Shown piece after piece: positions 1 to 8,722 of a stretch of DNA of 64,000 bases. The notes under the pieces are model-generated. The model was not told where the DNA came from. It did no database searches and worked only from the letters and a program-made list of their open reading frames with translations. The position numbers were made by a program, and so were the translations under genes. The stretch covers positions 566-64,565 of the forward strand of contig NZ_BMHQ01000009.1 of the NCBI RefSeq assembly GCF_014641195.1, given 5' to 3'. Each line of letters opens with the position of its first letter. The stretch's first letter is position 1. The stretch is from Marinithermofilum abyssi. GTDB lineage: Bacteria > Bacillota > Bacilli > Thermoactinomycetales > DSM-45169.

Positions 1-206
1 CCCCGTTTGTTCATGAGCTTTGTTCCATTGACTTAAAAAATGGTTGAACACAAACCGTGTGCAACCGATGGACCGATGGATGAGACTGATTTGTTTCCGG
101 TTCGGGTAGATGCGAAACCGATACGCCTTGTAGATCTGCATTCACTTCCTTGTCCCTTTGATTTTACCTCAGCAGGAACGTATGTTCTAGTCTTTTGGCG
201 AAAAAA
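1..206. other. Gene-free left edge of the window
   Basis: No recognisable gene lies upstream of the pucR-like regulator. Short open frames exist on both strands, but none has a convincing ribosome-binding site or a family signature. The right-hand part of this spacer merges into the repeat described at 207-299. Confidence 0.5.
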
Positions 207-299
207 TTGTCGGACGGTTGAGAGGGGGCAAGCCCTCCCTTGTCCGACGCTCACTTTCATCCCAACCATAAAGGGCTGGGTTTTCCCGGTCACTATTTA
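207..299 (+). repeat. Copy 1 of a two-stem-loop repeat, IS200/IS605-like right end
   Basis: This segment is closely similar to 13545-13635. Both copies have an outer inverted pair GTCGGAC/GTCCGAC (209-215 and 242-248 here), then the shared block around CGACGCTC and CTTTCATCCCA, then a GGGCTGGG palindrome followed by TTTTCCC. Right ends of IS200/IS605 (tnpB-carrying) elements characteristically carry such a subterminal palindrome, and the omega-RNA maps there. No tnpA or tnpB is present beside it, so I infer a solo end or a relic. In copy 1 the CCCAACCA arm is imperfect. It could alternatively be a dispersed non-coding repeat of another origin. Confidence 0.5.
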
Positions 300-397
300 G
301 GTTTGAAAAACCATCTCCCATGATGGATCAAGGAAAGGGCCGGTGTAAAGGCGAATACAACAGATAGAGGACAATCCGATTAAGGGAGGAATAGGGT

Positions 398-2035
398 ATG
401 GACCATCGAGAGCCATTTACGGTTGCAGATGTACTGAAACGTCCCATCTTCCTTACTTCCAGGGTGGCGGCGGGAAAAAGAGGCTTATCCCGCCCGGTCC
501 GCTGGGTGCATGTGTTGGAAGATACCCAGTCCGCTTCCTTTGTCAATGGACAGGAGCTGATCCTCACCACCGGGATGGGCTTAAACGGCCAGGATGCGTT
601 AGCCCTGCAATTTGTCCAGCAATTGACGGAAAGGGGTGTCTCCGGTCTGTGCATCGAATTGGTCCGTCATTTTACCCAGGTGCCGAAGAGTGTGATCCAG
701 TTCGCGGACACTCACGGATTCCCGATTATCGTCTTTGAACAGGAAGTCCGATTTATCGATATCACGCAAGATATTCACGCATACCTCATCCATCGCCATC
801 ATCACCAATTGGTCTCCCTGGAAGAGATGTCCCGCCGCTTTTTACAATTGACACTCAGACCCCAGGGGATCCTTCAGATTTTACGTCTTCTCTATGAGGA
901 AACCGGCTGCTGCGTTTGGCTGAAGGATCATTTTGACACCGATCTTACCTATCCCCCGGAAGTGACACCCGCCACCTTCCAAAAACAACAGGAAATCGTC
1001 CAGCCCATCCTTGCACTGGACATGCAGGTCGGAGAGTTGCACCTGGCTCATGACGGCAACTTCGCTGAATTTCACCACTTCATTCTGGACAGGGCCGCAA
1101 CCGCGATCGCACAAGAGTTGCTGCGACGCATTTCCTTGGAAGAACGGCAATTGCGTCAGGTGCAAAAATGGATCGATGAACTGCTGAGTCGAGGGAGAGC
1201 ACAAGTACCCTCAGCCCTCTCCTCCGCCTTGCATCAGGGCAACCCCTGCGCCTTGGCTGCGATTGCCCCTGTTTCCACGGATACGGACATGCTGGAAGAG
1301 TCCATCCATCTGCAATGGATTCGGCAGGCCTTCCCGGCTTTTTACCGGGAGGGGATTCACGCCTGGATTGCCCCCCAGGAACACGGATGGGCCATGGTAT
1401 TGACAGACCTCCAAGGCCGTCCTCCCCATACTTTTACTTCAGCGATTCAAAAGGGATTTGATCGCCTGTTCGCTCAAATGAACGGCAGAGCCACATGGTG
1501 CTCGAACCCTTTTCGGATCGGAATTAGCCAAGGCTTTTATCAGCTTCAGCAGGCACCTCAAGCCTGGTCACAAGCCATGCTGGCCCTCAAAGTGCATAAG
1601 CGTCCCGGAATGGACCTCTTTTTCTCCCAGACAGACAGCTCCTCTCATTCCTCTTATTCTCTTACTTGTTATGACGACCTTCATACATGGCAGTTGTTTT
1701 TGCAGATGGACCCGGCCACTTTACAAAACTACATCTCGGATCAGCTCGGGCCTTTGTTGGATTATGACCGGCAAAACGGCACCGAACTGATCCGCACGTT
1801 GGAAGCTTTTTTCGCCTGCGGACAATCCAAACAACACACCGCCAAAACGTTGTTTATCCACCGGCAAACACTGTACTACCGTTTGGAGCAAATCACCAAC
1901 CTGCTCGGCAAACGCTGGGAAGAGCCGCCTCGTCGGCTGGCCCTAGACACGGCTCTGGCTGCCCATCGTTTTCTGGAGATACATCAACAGCCATATCCTC
2001 GTTCCGCGCCGCAAAAAATCCCCGGCGAAGGGTAA
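398..2035 (+). CDS. PucR family transcriptional regulator
   Basis: Probable activator or sensor for the pyrimidine-base catabolic operon that faces it. The 545-aa protein has an N-terminal PucR sensory domain (about residues 8-130), a degenerate GGDEF-like middle part (about 300-410), and a C-terminal PucR-type helix-turn-helix ending near residue 520, with the motif HRQTLYYRLEQI near residue 487. The start follows an AAGGGAGGAA site. PucR of B. subtilis controls purine catabolism; relatives control other nitrogen-compound pathways. The convergent neighbours all belong to reductive pyrimidine degradation, so I infer uracil, thymine or an intermediate as the signal rather than allantoin. The ligand is not readable from the sequence. 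Confidence 0.85.
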   Translation: MDHREPFTVADVLKRPIFLTSRVAAGKRGLSRPVRWVHVLEDTQSASFVNGQELILTTGMGLNGQDALALQFVQQLTERGVSGLCIELVRHFTQVPKSVIQFADTHGFPIIVFEQEVRFIDITQDIHAYLIHRHHHQLVSLEEMSRRFLQLTLRPQGILQILRLLYEETGCCVWLKDHFDTDLTYPPEVTPATFQKQQEIVQPILALDMQVGELHLAHDGNFAEFHHFILDRAATAIAQELLRRISLEERQLRQVQKWIDELLSRGRAQVPSALSSALHQGNPCALAAIAPVSTDTDMLEESIHLQWIRQAFPAFYREGIHAWIAPQEHGWAMVLTDLQGRPPHTFTSAIQKGFDRLFAQMNGRATWCSNPFRIGISQGFYQLQQAPQAWSQAMLALKVHKRPGMDLFFSQTDSSSHSSYSLTCYDDLHTWQLFLQMDPATLQNYISDQLGPLLDYDRQNGTELIRTLEAFFACGQSKQHTAKTLFIHRQTLYYRLEQITNLLGKRWEEPPRRLALDTALAAHRFLEIHQQPYPRSAPQKIPGEG

Positions 2036-2057
2036 TCGCGCCGGGGAGTGTTTTTTT
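2013..2057. terminator. Bidirectional terminator between convergent genes
   Basis: CCCCGGCG (2020-2027) pairs with CGCCGGGG (2039-2046). There is a T-run at 2051-2057 on the plus strand and an A-run at 2013-2018 that serves the minus strand. The pucR-like stop codon lies inside the hairpin, and the minus-strand amidohydrolase ends right beside it. Confidence 0.85.
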
Positions 2058-2947
2058 CACGGCAACAGGACGGCCATTTCCTGATAGGTTTCCGGACGGC
2101 GGTCCCGGTAAAACTGCCAGGTATTCCGGACCCTTTTGATCAACTCCCGATCCATCTCACCAAGGATCACTTGATCTTTGTCCCGCTCTCCGATGGCAAC
2201 AAATTCGCCCCGCGGGTTCACCAAGTAGGATTGACCGTAGAATTCCCCCATGTCCCAGGGTTTTTCCCATCCTACCCGGTTAATGGCGCCCAGGTAATAG
2301 CCGTTGGCTACTGCATGGGCCGGCTGTTCCAATTTCCACAAATACTCCGACAAACCTGCCACCGTCGCCGAGGGATTGAATACCACCTCTGCACCGTTGA
2401 GTCCCAGGAGCCGCGCCCCTTCGGGGAAGTGCCGGTCATAACAGATATACACTCCTACTTTGGCATAAGCGGTGTCAAATACGGGATATCCAAGATTGCC
2501 CGGTTTAAAGTAGTATTTTTCCCAGAAGCCACAGCCTTCCGGCCCCGCCTGCACCTGAGGAAGGTGCTGTTTGCGGTATTTGCCTAAAAATCTGCCGTCC
2601 GCATCGATCACCGCAGCAGTATTGTAGTAGACTCCCGTCAACTCCTCTTCGTACACCGGGACGATCAGTACCACTTCCAGCTCTTTTGCCAGCTTCTGCA
2701 TCAGCCGTGTCGTCGGTCCGTCCGGCACTTTTTCCGCCGCCGCATACCATTTGGGGTTTTGTTCGGTGCAAAAATACGGCCCGTAAAACAACTCTTGCAG
2801 GCAGATGATTTTGGCCCCTTCTCGAGCCGCCTCCCGAATCAGGGGCAGATGCTTTTCAATCGCCGCCTGTTTATGAACCTCCACTGGTTCCGACCCGTCC
2901 ACATCATGAGAAGCTTGAATCAGCCCGATTTTCACTTTGGCTTCCAT
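2057..2947 (-). CDS. Beta-ureidopropionase (N-carbamoyl-beta-alanine amidohydrolase)
   Basis: Third step of reductive pyrimidine catabolism: N-carbamoyl-beta-alanine is hydrolysed to beta-alanine, CO2 and ammonia. The 296-aa protein is a nitrilase-superfamily hydrolase with the Glu-Lys-Cys triad visible: E52 in LQELFYGPYF, K126 in YRKQHLP and C169 in ICYDRHFP. It is last in the catabolic operon, 17 bp after dihydropyrimidinase, with a GAAGGAGGAAACGCC ribosome-binding region before ATG. Related carbon-nitrogen hydrolases such as N-carbamylputrescine amidase share the fold. The adjoining dihydropyrimidinase and PreTA genes make the pyrimidine assignment the most likely. Confidence 0.88.
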   Translation of the reverse strand: MEAKVKIGLIQASHDVDGSEPVEVHKQAAIEKHLPLIREAAREGAKIICLQELFYGPYFCTEQNPKWYAAAEKVPDGPTTRLMQKLAKELEVVLIVPVYEEELTGVYYNTAAVIDADGRFLGKYRKQHLPQVQAGPEGCGFWEKYYFKPGNLGYPVFDTAYAKVGVYICYDRHFPEGARLLGLNGAEVVFNPSATVAGLSEYLWKLEQPAHAVANGYYLGAINRVGWEKPWDMGEFYGQSYLVNPRGEFVAIGERDKDQVILGEMDRELIKRVRNTWQFYRDRRPETYQEMAVLLP

Positions 2948-2964
2948 GGCGTTTCCTCCTTCAG

Positions 2965-4356
2965 TTAAAGATCGACAGGGCTAAAGCGCTGCCCCCGGAC
3001 AAACTGTCCCATCCCCGGTCTACCGGTGAACCGGTCGTGATTGACAATGGTCTCCCCCCGCAGCAGAACATAGCGAGGCAGCCCGCTCACCTTCATCCCC
3101 TCAAAGGGGTTGTAATCCACGTTCATATGGTGCGTTTCGGCAGACAATGTCCGTTCCGCGCTGGGATCCCACACGACGATATCCGCATCACTACCGACGG
3201 CGATCGTCCCTTTTTGAGGGTACAAACCAAACAGTTTGGCTGCATTGGTGGACGTCAACGCAACAAATTTGCTCAAGCCGATCCGCCCTTCATGGACGCC
3301 AAAGTGATAGAGAATCGACATCCGGTCCTCGATGGTGGGCGCACCGTTGGGGATTTTAGTAAAGTCGCCCAATCCCAGCTCTTTTTGCTCTCGGTAGTTG
3401 AAGGAACACTGATCCGAGCCAAGCACATGCATCTCCATGTTTTTCAGCTTGTTCCACAGCACTTCCTGGTGCCATTGATCCCTAAGCGGCGGAGACATCA
3501 CATATTTGGCCCCTTCAAACCCCGGCCGCTCGTAATCCGTATAGTCGCATACCAGATACTGCGGGCAGGTCTCCCCGTAGATGGGAAGCCCCCTTTTCCG
3601 CGCCTCGCTGATCTGGTCAGCCGCATGAGCACAAGTAACATGGACCACATACAGAGGGGCTCCGGCGATCTCCGCCAAACGGATCGCTCTGGCTGTCGCT
3701 TCCCCTTCCGCTTCCGGCGGCCTGGTAAGGGCATGATATCTGGGCTCCGTCTGACCCGATGCCAAAGCCTCCCGGACCAGTACATCGATGACGTCCCCGT
3801 TTTCGGCGTGCACCTGCACCAGCGCTCCGTTTTGCCCTGCCATGCGCAGCACCCGGAACAAGGTTTCGTCATCCACCTGCAGATTGTTCTTGTAGGCCAT
3901 GAACACCTTGAACGACATGACCCCTTCTTTTTCCACCATGGCGGGAATCTCGTTCATCACTTCTTCCCGCATATCCCCGACCATCATATGGAATCCGTAG
4001 TCGATGGCCGCCTTCCCCTCCGCCTTGGCATGCCAGGTACGCAAGGAGTCAGCCAAAGTGCTTCCTTTTTCATGCAGGGCAAAGTCGACGATGGTGGTGG
4101 TTCCTCCAAAGGCGGCTGCAATGGTTCCCGTTTGGAAGTCGTCTGCCGTGATTGTCCCCCCGAAAGGCATATCCAGGTGGGTGTGGGGATCAACCCCTCC
4201 GGGAAACAGATAACAGTTGGAAGCATCAATCGTCTCGTGACCGATGGACAAAATCCGTTCTCCGATATGGGTGACGATTCCGTTTTCAATCAGCACATCG
4301 GCTTTCATCACATCGCTGGCAGTCACAACAGTGCCGCCGCGGATCAACGTACCCAT
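2965..4356 (-). CDS. hydA: Dihydropyrimidinase
   Basis: Zinc-dependent cyclic amidase that opens 5,6-dihydrouracil or dihydrothymine to the N-carbamoyl beta-amino acid. The 463-aa protein has the family length. Metal ligands are visible: H58 and H60 in GVDPHTHLDMP, K150 (the residue carboxylated in this family) in MSFKVFMAYK, H183 in VQVHAENGD and H239 in YVVHVTCAH, with the C-terminal aspartate in LGSDQCSFN. It lies 17 bp downstream of preA and 17 bp upstream of the beta-ureidopropionase gene, so co-translation is likely. D-hydantoinases are the same family, and activity on hydantoins cannot be excluded. Confidence 0.92.
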   Translation of the reverse strand: MGTLIRGGTVVTASDVMKADVLIENGIVTHIGERILSIGHETIDASNCYLFPGGVDPHTHLDMPFGGTITADDFQTGTIAAAFGGTTTIVDFALHEKGSTLADSLRTWHAKAEGKAAIDYGFHMMVGDMREEVMNEIPAMVEKEGVMSFKVFMAYKNNLQVDDETLFRVLRMAGQNGALVQVHAENGDVIDVLVREALASGQTEPRYHALTRPPEAEGEATARAIRLAEIAGAPLYVVHVTCAHAADQISEARKRGLPIYGETCPQYLVCDYTDYERPGFEGAKYVMSPPLRDQWHQEVLWNKLKNMEMHVLGSDQCSFNYREQKELGLGDFTKIPNGAPTIEDRMSILYHFGVHEGRIGLSKFVALTSTNAAKLFGLYPQKGTIAVGSDADIVVWDPSAERTLSAETHHMNVDYNPFEGMKVSGLPRYVLLRGETIVNHDRFTGRPGMGQFVRGQRFSPVDL

Positions 4357-4373
4357 AGCTTCTCCTCCCGTCG

Positions 4374-5636
4374 TTATTTTCCGCCTATACGCGCCATTTC
4401 CCGCTCACGCCAGGTTTGCGCCGGTTTGCTGGCATCCACCTGTACCATCGTGATACAGTCATCCACTGGACACACCATCGAGCAGAGGTTACAGCCCACA
4501 CAATCTTCTTCCCGCACCACCAACCGGTGGATTCCGTCCGGCTGCGGTACCCGGTCAATGCATTGATGCGCCGTATCTTCACAGGCGATGTAACACTTGT
4601 TGCAGCGAATGCAGGCATCCTGATCGATGCGGGCGACCACTTTGTATTCCAGGTTGAGGTTGCCCCACTCGGTATAGCGGTGAACGGATCGTCCCGTCAG
4701 TTCCCGGACGGAGGCCAGGCCGCGGTCGTCCAGATAATGGTTCAGCCCGTCGATCATATCCTCCACAATCCCGAACCCGTGGTGCATCGCCGCCGTGCAC
4801 ACCTGGACCCCGGTCGCCCCCATCAGAAGGTATTCTACGGCGTCTCGCCAGGTGGAAACGCCCCCGATCCCGGAGATGGGAATGTTGATATCCGGATCCC
4901 GGGCGCAATCCGCCACCATGTGCAGGGCAATCGGTTTGACTGCCGGGCCGCAGTACCCGCCGTGGGCCCCTTTTCCATCCACATGGGGCACGGGATACCA
5001 GGTATCGAGATCCACCCCCATCAAGCTGTTGATGGTGTTGATCATACTGATCGCGTTGGCGCCCCCTTGCGCCGCCGCCCGTGCCGTGTGACGGATATCC
5101 GTGATGTTGGGGGTCAACTTGACGATGACAGGAACCTCCGCTGCCTCCACCACCCATTCGGTACTCTGTTGCACCAGCTCCGGCACTTGCCCGACAGCAG
5201 AACCCATCCCCCTTTCCGACATTCCGTGGGGGCAGCCGAAATTTAGTTCAAACCCGTCTACACCCACGTCCTGAACCCGCTTCACCAGCTCCTGCCAGCT
5301 CTCCTTTTTCGGTTCCATCATGAGGGATGCGACCACCGCTCGATCGGGAAACCGTTTCTTTACCTCCCGGATTTCCTTCAGGTTCACTTCCAACGGACGG
5401 TCCGTGATCAGCTCGATATTGTTCATGGCGAACATCCGCTGAGAACCTACCTGTAAACCGGCAAATCGGGAGGAAACATTGACGATGGGATCTCCGAGCG
5501 TCTTCCACACGGCACCGCCCCAGCCCGCTTCAAACGCCCGCATCACCTGGTATCCGCTGTTTGTCGGCGGGGCTGAAGCCAGCCAAAAGGGGTTGGGACT
5601 TCGAATGCCCGCCAAATCGATGGACAAATCGGCCAT
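4374..5636 (-). CDS. preA: Dihydropyrimidine dehydrogenase subunit PreA
   Basis: Catalytic FMN and iron-sulfur subunit of NAD-dependent dihydropyrimidine dehydrogenase, which reduces uracil or thymine to the 5,6-dihydro base. The 420-aa protein has an N-terminal dihydroorotate-dehydrogenase-like barrel (start SIDLAGIRSPNPFWLASAPP) and a C-terminal pair of 4Fe-4S motifs, CIRCNKCYIAC and CVGCNLCSMVCP. I place the start at 5636, where GGAGGTG lies 7 bases upstream of ATG; an in-frame extension to 5711 would overlap preT and has no good site. It follows preT at 25 bp. Confidence 0.93.
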   Translation of the reverse strand: MADLSIDLAGIRSPNPFWLASAPPTNSGYQVMRAFEAGWGGAVWKTLGDPIVNVSSRFAGLQVGSQRMFAMNNIELITDRPLEVNLKEIREVKKRFPDRAVVASLMMEPKKESWQELVKRVQDVGVDGFELNFGCPHGMSERGMGSAVGQVPELVQQSTEWVVEAAEVPVIVKLTPNITDIRHTARAAAQGGANAISMINTINSLMGVDLDTWYPVPHVDGKGAHGGYCGPAVKPIALHMVADCARDPDINIPISGIGGVSTWRDAVEYLLMGATGVQVCTAAMHHGFGIVEDMIDGLNHYLDDRGLASVRELTGRSVHRYTEWGNLNLEYKVVARIDQDACIRCNKCYIACEDTAHQCIDRVPQPDGIHRLVVREEDCVGCNLCSMVCPVDDCITMVQVDASKPAQTWREREMARIGGK

Positions 5637-5661
5637 GGATTTGCACCTCCGGATTCTGGAT

Positions 5662-6999
5662 TTATACCCGTTGCATGTGACTCCACTGTTGATGGAGACT
5701 CCATGCTGCAACTTTCCCCTGCTCGGCCGCTTCCACTACCATCGCTTCCCCGCGCCCTTTTTCAAAAGTGCAGTCCCCGGCGGCAAAAACCTTGGGATTG
5801 CTCGTTCGGAAGCGTTCATCCACTTGGATCACGCCGTCCCTGCACTCCACCCCCAGTCCCTGCAATACTTCCGTCAGCCGATGTTGTCCAATCGCGCGAA
5901 TCACCGTATCCGCCTCGACCACGTACTCGGAGCCGGGGATGGGAACGGGTCGGGGGCGCCCGCTGTCATCAGCCGCTTCCAGCCGCATCCGGATAAACTC
6001 CACTCCCCGTACGCGTCCCTCTTCTCCCAGGATGCGGGTGGGTGCAGACAGCCAGCGAAACTCCACGCCTTCTTGCTTGGCAAAGTCGTATTCAAATTCG
6101 TAAGCCGTCATTTCCTTTTCGGTCCGGCGATACACCATCGTGACCTGTTCCGCCCCCAGCCGTTTGGAACAAGTAGCCGCATCCACGGCGGTGTTGCCCG
6201 CCCCGATCACCACCACGGTGCTGCCGATCTCCCCGATGCTTTTGCCGGTTTTCACCCGTTCGATCAACTCGATGGCATCCCACACGCCGGTCAGCTCTTC
6301 CCCTTCAATACCCAGCCGCGGCACAGCACCCATCCCGAAAGCCAACACCACAGCATCAAACCGGGTGAGCAGCTCTTGTGGAGAGATATCCCGTCCCACC
6401 GCCGTATCGGTATGCACCGTTACCCCCAGCTTCACGACCTGCTCCGCCTCCCACAAGGCGACATCCTCAGGCAAACGGAAGGGAACGATCCCGTAGGTGT
6501 TCAGTCCGCCCAGCCGGGATTTGGCCTCATAGATGGTGACACTGTGTCCCATCCGGGCCAACTCCCGTGCAGCAGACAATCCGGCGGGGCCGCCGCCTAC
6601 CACCGCCACCCGAAACCCGGTCGGCGGCCCCGGCTGGAACAGTTCCACATCGTGCTCCCGTACCCAATCAGTCACATACCGCTGCAAATCCCCGATCCGG
6701 ATCGCAACATCCTCCTTATTCAACACGCAGGCGCCTTCACACAACTCTTCTGTAGGACAAACCCGTGCACAACTGGCCCCTGCGGGATTAGCCTCCATAA
6801 TCACACGGGCACTGCCCTTCAGATTGCCGGTGCGGATTTTGTGGATAAACGCCGGTACATCGATATGGGTAGGACAGGCTTGCGTGCAAGGGGCATCGTA
6901 ACAATAGAGACACCGATTGGCTTCATGAACTACGTCCATGCGGCCCAAGGAGCGGTGAATGGATGCAAAGAGCGAAGAAGATTCCAACCTTTCAGACAT
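5662..6999 (-). CDS. preT: Dihydropyrimidine dehydrogenase subunit PreT
   Basis: NAD(P)H-oxidising FAD subunit that feeds electrons to PreA. The 445-aa protein resembles the glutamate synthase small subunit. It has an N-terminal cysteine-rich iron-sulfur region (CLYCYDAPCTQACP and CARVCPTEELCEGAC), an FAD-binding GGGPAGLSAARELA motif and a second dinucleotide fold VVVIGAGNTAVDAA. The start at 6999 is preceded by AAAGGGGGGAATACC; the longer frame to 7023 begins inside that site. It sits between the permease gene and preA. Fused eukaryotic DPYD contains both parts, whereas bacteria such as E. coli keep them split as here. Confidence 0.92.
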   Translation of the reverse strand: MSERLESSSLFASIHRSLGRMDVVHEANRCLYCYDAPCTQACPTHIDVPAFIHKIRTGNLKGSARVIMEANPAGASCARVCPTEELCEGACVLNKEDVAIRIGDLQRYVTDWVREHDVELFQPGPPTGFRVAVVGGGPAGLSAARELARMGHSVTIYEAKSRLGGLNTYGIVPFRLPEDVALWEAEQVVKLGVTVHTDTAVGRDISPQELLTRFDAVVLAFGMGAVPRLGIEGEELTGVWDAIELIERVKTGKSIGEIGSTVVVIGAGNTAVDAATCSKRLGAEQVTMVYRRTEKEMTAYEFEYDFAKQEGVEFRWLSAPTRILGEEGRVRGVEFIRMRLEAADDSGRPRPVPIPGSEYVVEADTVIRAIGQHRLTEVLQGLGVECRDGVIQVDERFRTSNPKVFAAGDCTFEKGRGEAMVVEAAEQGKVAAWSLHQQWSHMQRV

Positions 7000-7019
7000 G
7001 GTATTCCCCCCTTTGTTTC

Positions 7020-8534
7020 TCATTGCGAAACGTTAGCAGTAGACACCAACGACGGCTCATCTTCCATCTGGGTCATGCTTCGATACTCCACAGGCGAAAC
7101 CAATGTCTCATGGTTGCGCATCAACCCTGTATAGACCACGACGGCTGTCACCATCCCCACAAGCAGAGCATTGTCCCACAGAATGGAAAGACTAGGTATC
7201 AACCACCCCAAAGCGGGAACAGCAACCCCGATGATCAACGCAATCACGCTGTTCCAGTTGATGCCGCCCCGATAATGGTAGCGTCCTTCGTTTTGATACA
7301 GTTCTGCCAAGGCCAGCCGCCGCTTGCGGACCAACCAGTAATCGGCAATGGCAATCCCGTCAATCGGTCCCAGCAACGCGCCGTAAGTGCCCAGCCAGCC
7401 AAAGATGTAGTTGCCGAAGTTCTCCATGATGTACCAGGGTTGAATCGCCATTCCAAGCAGTCCGGTAATCACCGCCCCCATGGCGAAGGTGATCCGTTTC
7501 GGCCACAGATTTTCGATCGCCCTTGCCGGAGCCACCACGTTGGCACCCACATTGATCGTCAGGCTGGAAATGGTGATCACTACCGCGCCCAGCAATATGA
7601 CCGGAGCGGGAAAGCGGGTAATAATCGCCACCGGATCCCACAACGCTTCACCAAAAACGACGACGGTGGCGGATGTAACCGCAATGGCGAGAAAAGAGAA
7701 GGCCCCCATCGCCGTCGGCAGGGAGAGCGACTGTCCCACCACTTGCGCCCGCTGGCTTTTGGCATAGCGGCAGAAATCCGGAATATTGAGCGCCATCGTA
7801 GACCAGAAGGCGATACATCCCATCAATGACGGAAAGAACACCACCAAAAACTCACCCGCTGAATCAAATTTGGACGGTGCCGACAACATCGGTCCCAATC
7901 CGCCGGCAGCAGTCACCGCCCAGATGAACAGGCCCAAGGAGGCCGCCATCAGCAGCGGAGCGGAGAACTTCATCAGATTCTTGATGCTTTCCGGCCCTCT
8001 GTAGGCTACAAACACGTTAAGCCCCCAAAACAACAGAAAGACGATCACGGTATGCCCCGGCACATCCCACCAGCCTCGATACACTGCCTGCAACAACCCG
8101 TCGATCGCTGTGGTCCCGATCCAGCAGTTGATGCCAAACCACCCGGCGGCGATCAGCGCCCGAGCCAGCGCGGGGATGTGGGCCCCTTTTGATCCAAACC
8201 ACAGCCGGGCATATACCGGATACGGGATGCCGAACTTGGTTCCGGCATGGGCATTTAACAAAATCGGGATCAGCACGATCAGATTGCCCAGCAGGACGGT
8301 CATCACCGCCTGCCACCAGTTCATTCCCAAGGAAATCATGCCGCCAGCCAGGGCATAGGCAGGAATGCACAGACACATGCTGATCCACATCGCGGCAAAA
8401 TTCCAGGTGGTCCAATGGTGTTCTTCCCGGCGCGTCGGCCGAAGATCGTCGTTCCACAACGGACTCTCACTCAACCGTTCCGCTGTCTGTGTTTCCAATG
8501 TAACGATCCCGTTTTTCTCCACTTGGGACTTCAC
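7020..8534 (-). CDS. NCS1 family nucleobase/hydantoin/allantoin permease
   Basis: Twelve-helix membrane transporter of the nucleobase:cation symporter-1 family, 504 aa. N-terminal features include NDDLRPT and HHWTTWNFAAMW; the FNA-like helix 1 region and GSKGAHIPALARALIAAGWFG helix 3 region are typical of PucI/Mhp1-like carriers. The GTG start is preceded by GGGAGG at about 9 bases. Placement at the head of the preT-preA-hydA operon suggests import of uracil, thymine or a dihydropyrimidine, but the family also carries allantoin and hydantoins, so substrate is inferred only from neighbours. Confidence 0.87.
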   Translation of the reverse strand: MKSQVEKNGIVTLETQTAERLSESPLWNDDLRPTRREEHHWTTWNFAAMWISMCLCIPAYALAGGMISLGMNWWQAVMTVLLGNLIVLIPILLNAHAGTKFGIPYPVYARLWFGSKGAHIPALARALIAAGWFGINCWIGTTAIDGLLQAVYRGWWDVPGHTVIVFLLFWGLNVFVAYRGPESIKNLMKFSAPLLMAASLGLFIWAVTAAGGLGPMLSAPSKFDSAGEFLVVFFPSLMGCIAFWSTMALNIPDFCRYAKSQRAQVVGQSLSLPTAMGAFSFLAIAVTSATVVVFGEALWDPVAIITRFPAPVILLGAVVITISSLTINVGANVVAPARAIENLWPKRITFAMGAVITGLLGMAIQPWYIMENFGNYIFGWLGTYGALLGPIDGIAIADYWLVRKRRLALAELYQNEGRYHYRGGINWNSVIALIIGVAVPALGWLIPSLSILWDNALLVGMVTAVVVYTGLMRNHETLVSPVEYRSMTQMEDEPSLVSTANVSQ

Positions 8535-8722
8535 AGGGAATTGCCTCCCTTCTGGATGAAAGCAGGCCTCCCCACTCCGTTAGCCAAACAAATTCTCTAA
8601 CTTTGTAGTGCTGTCTGCAGTATTGCCTTCGACCCGGATGTCCCCCGCGCGATATACCATTCTGATACGGAATACACCCCTTTACTTTGCATCAATAAAT
8701 CCGTTTTCGCACCCGCACTTCA

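Noticed and set aside
1-397. tnpB remnant attached to the IS200/IS605-like end
   Set aside because: No TnpB motif (RuvC or zinc-finger residues) is readable in any frame of this stretch.
3037-4566. 509-aa plus-strand open frame opposite dihydropyrimidinase and preA
   Set aside because: Antisense shadow of GC-rich coding DNA; His/Arg/Pro-rich, no family signature, and it crosses two well-supported genes.
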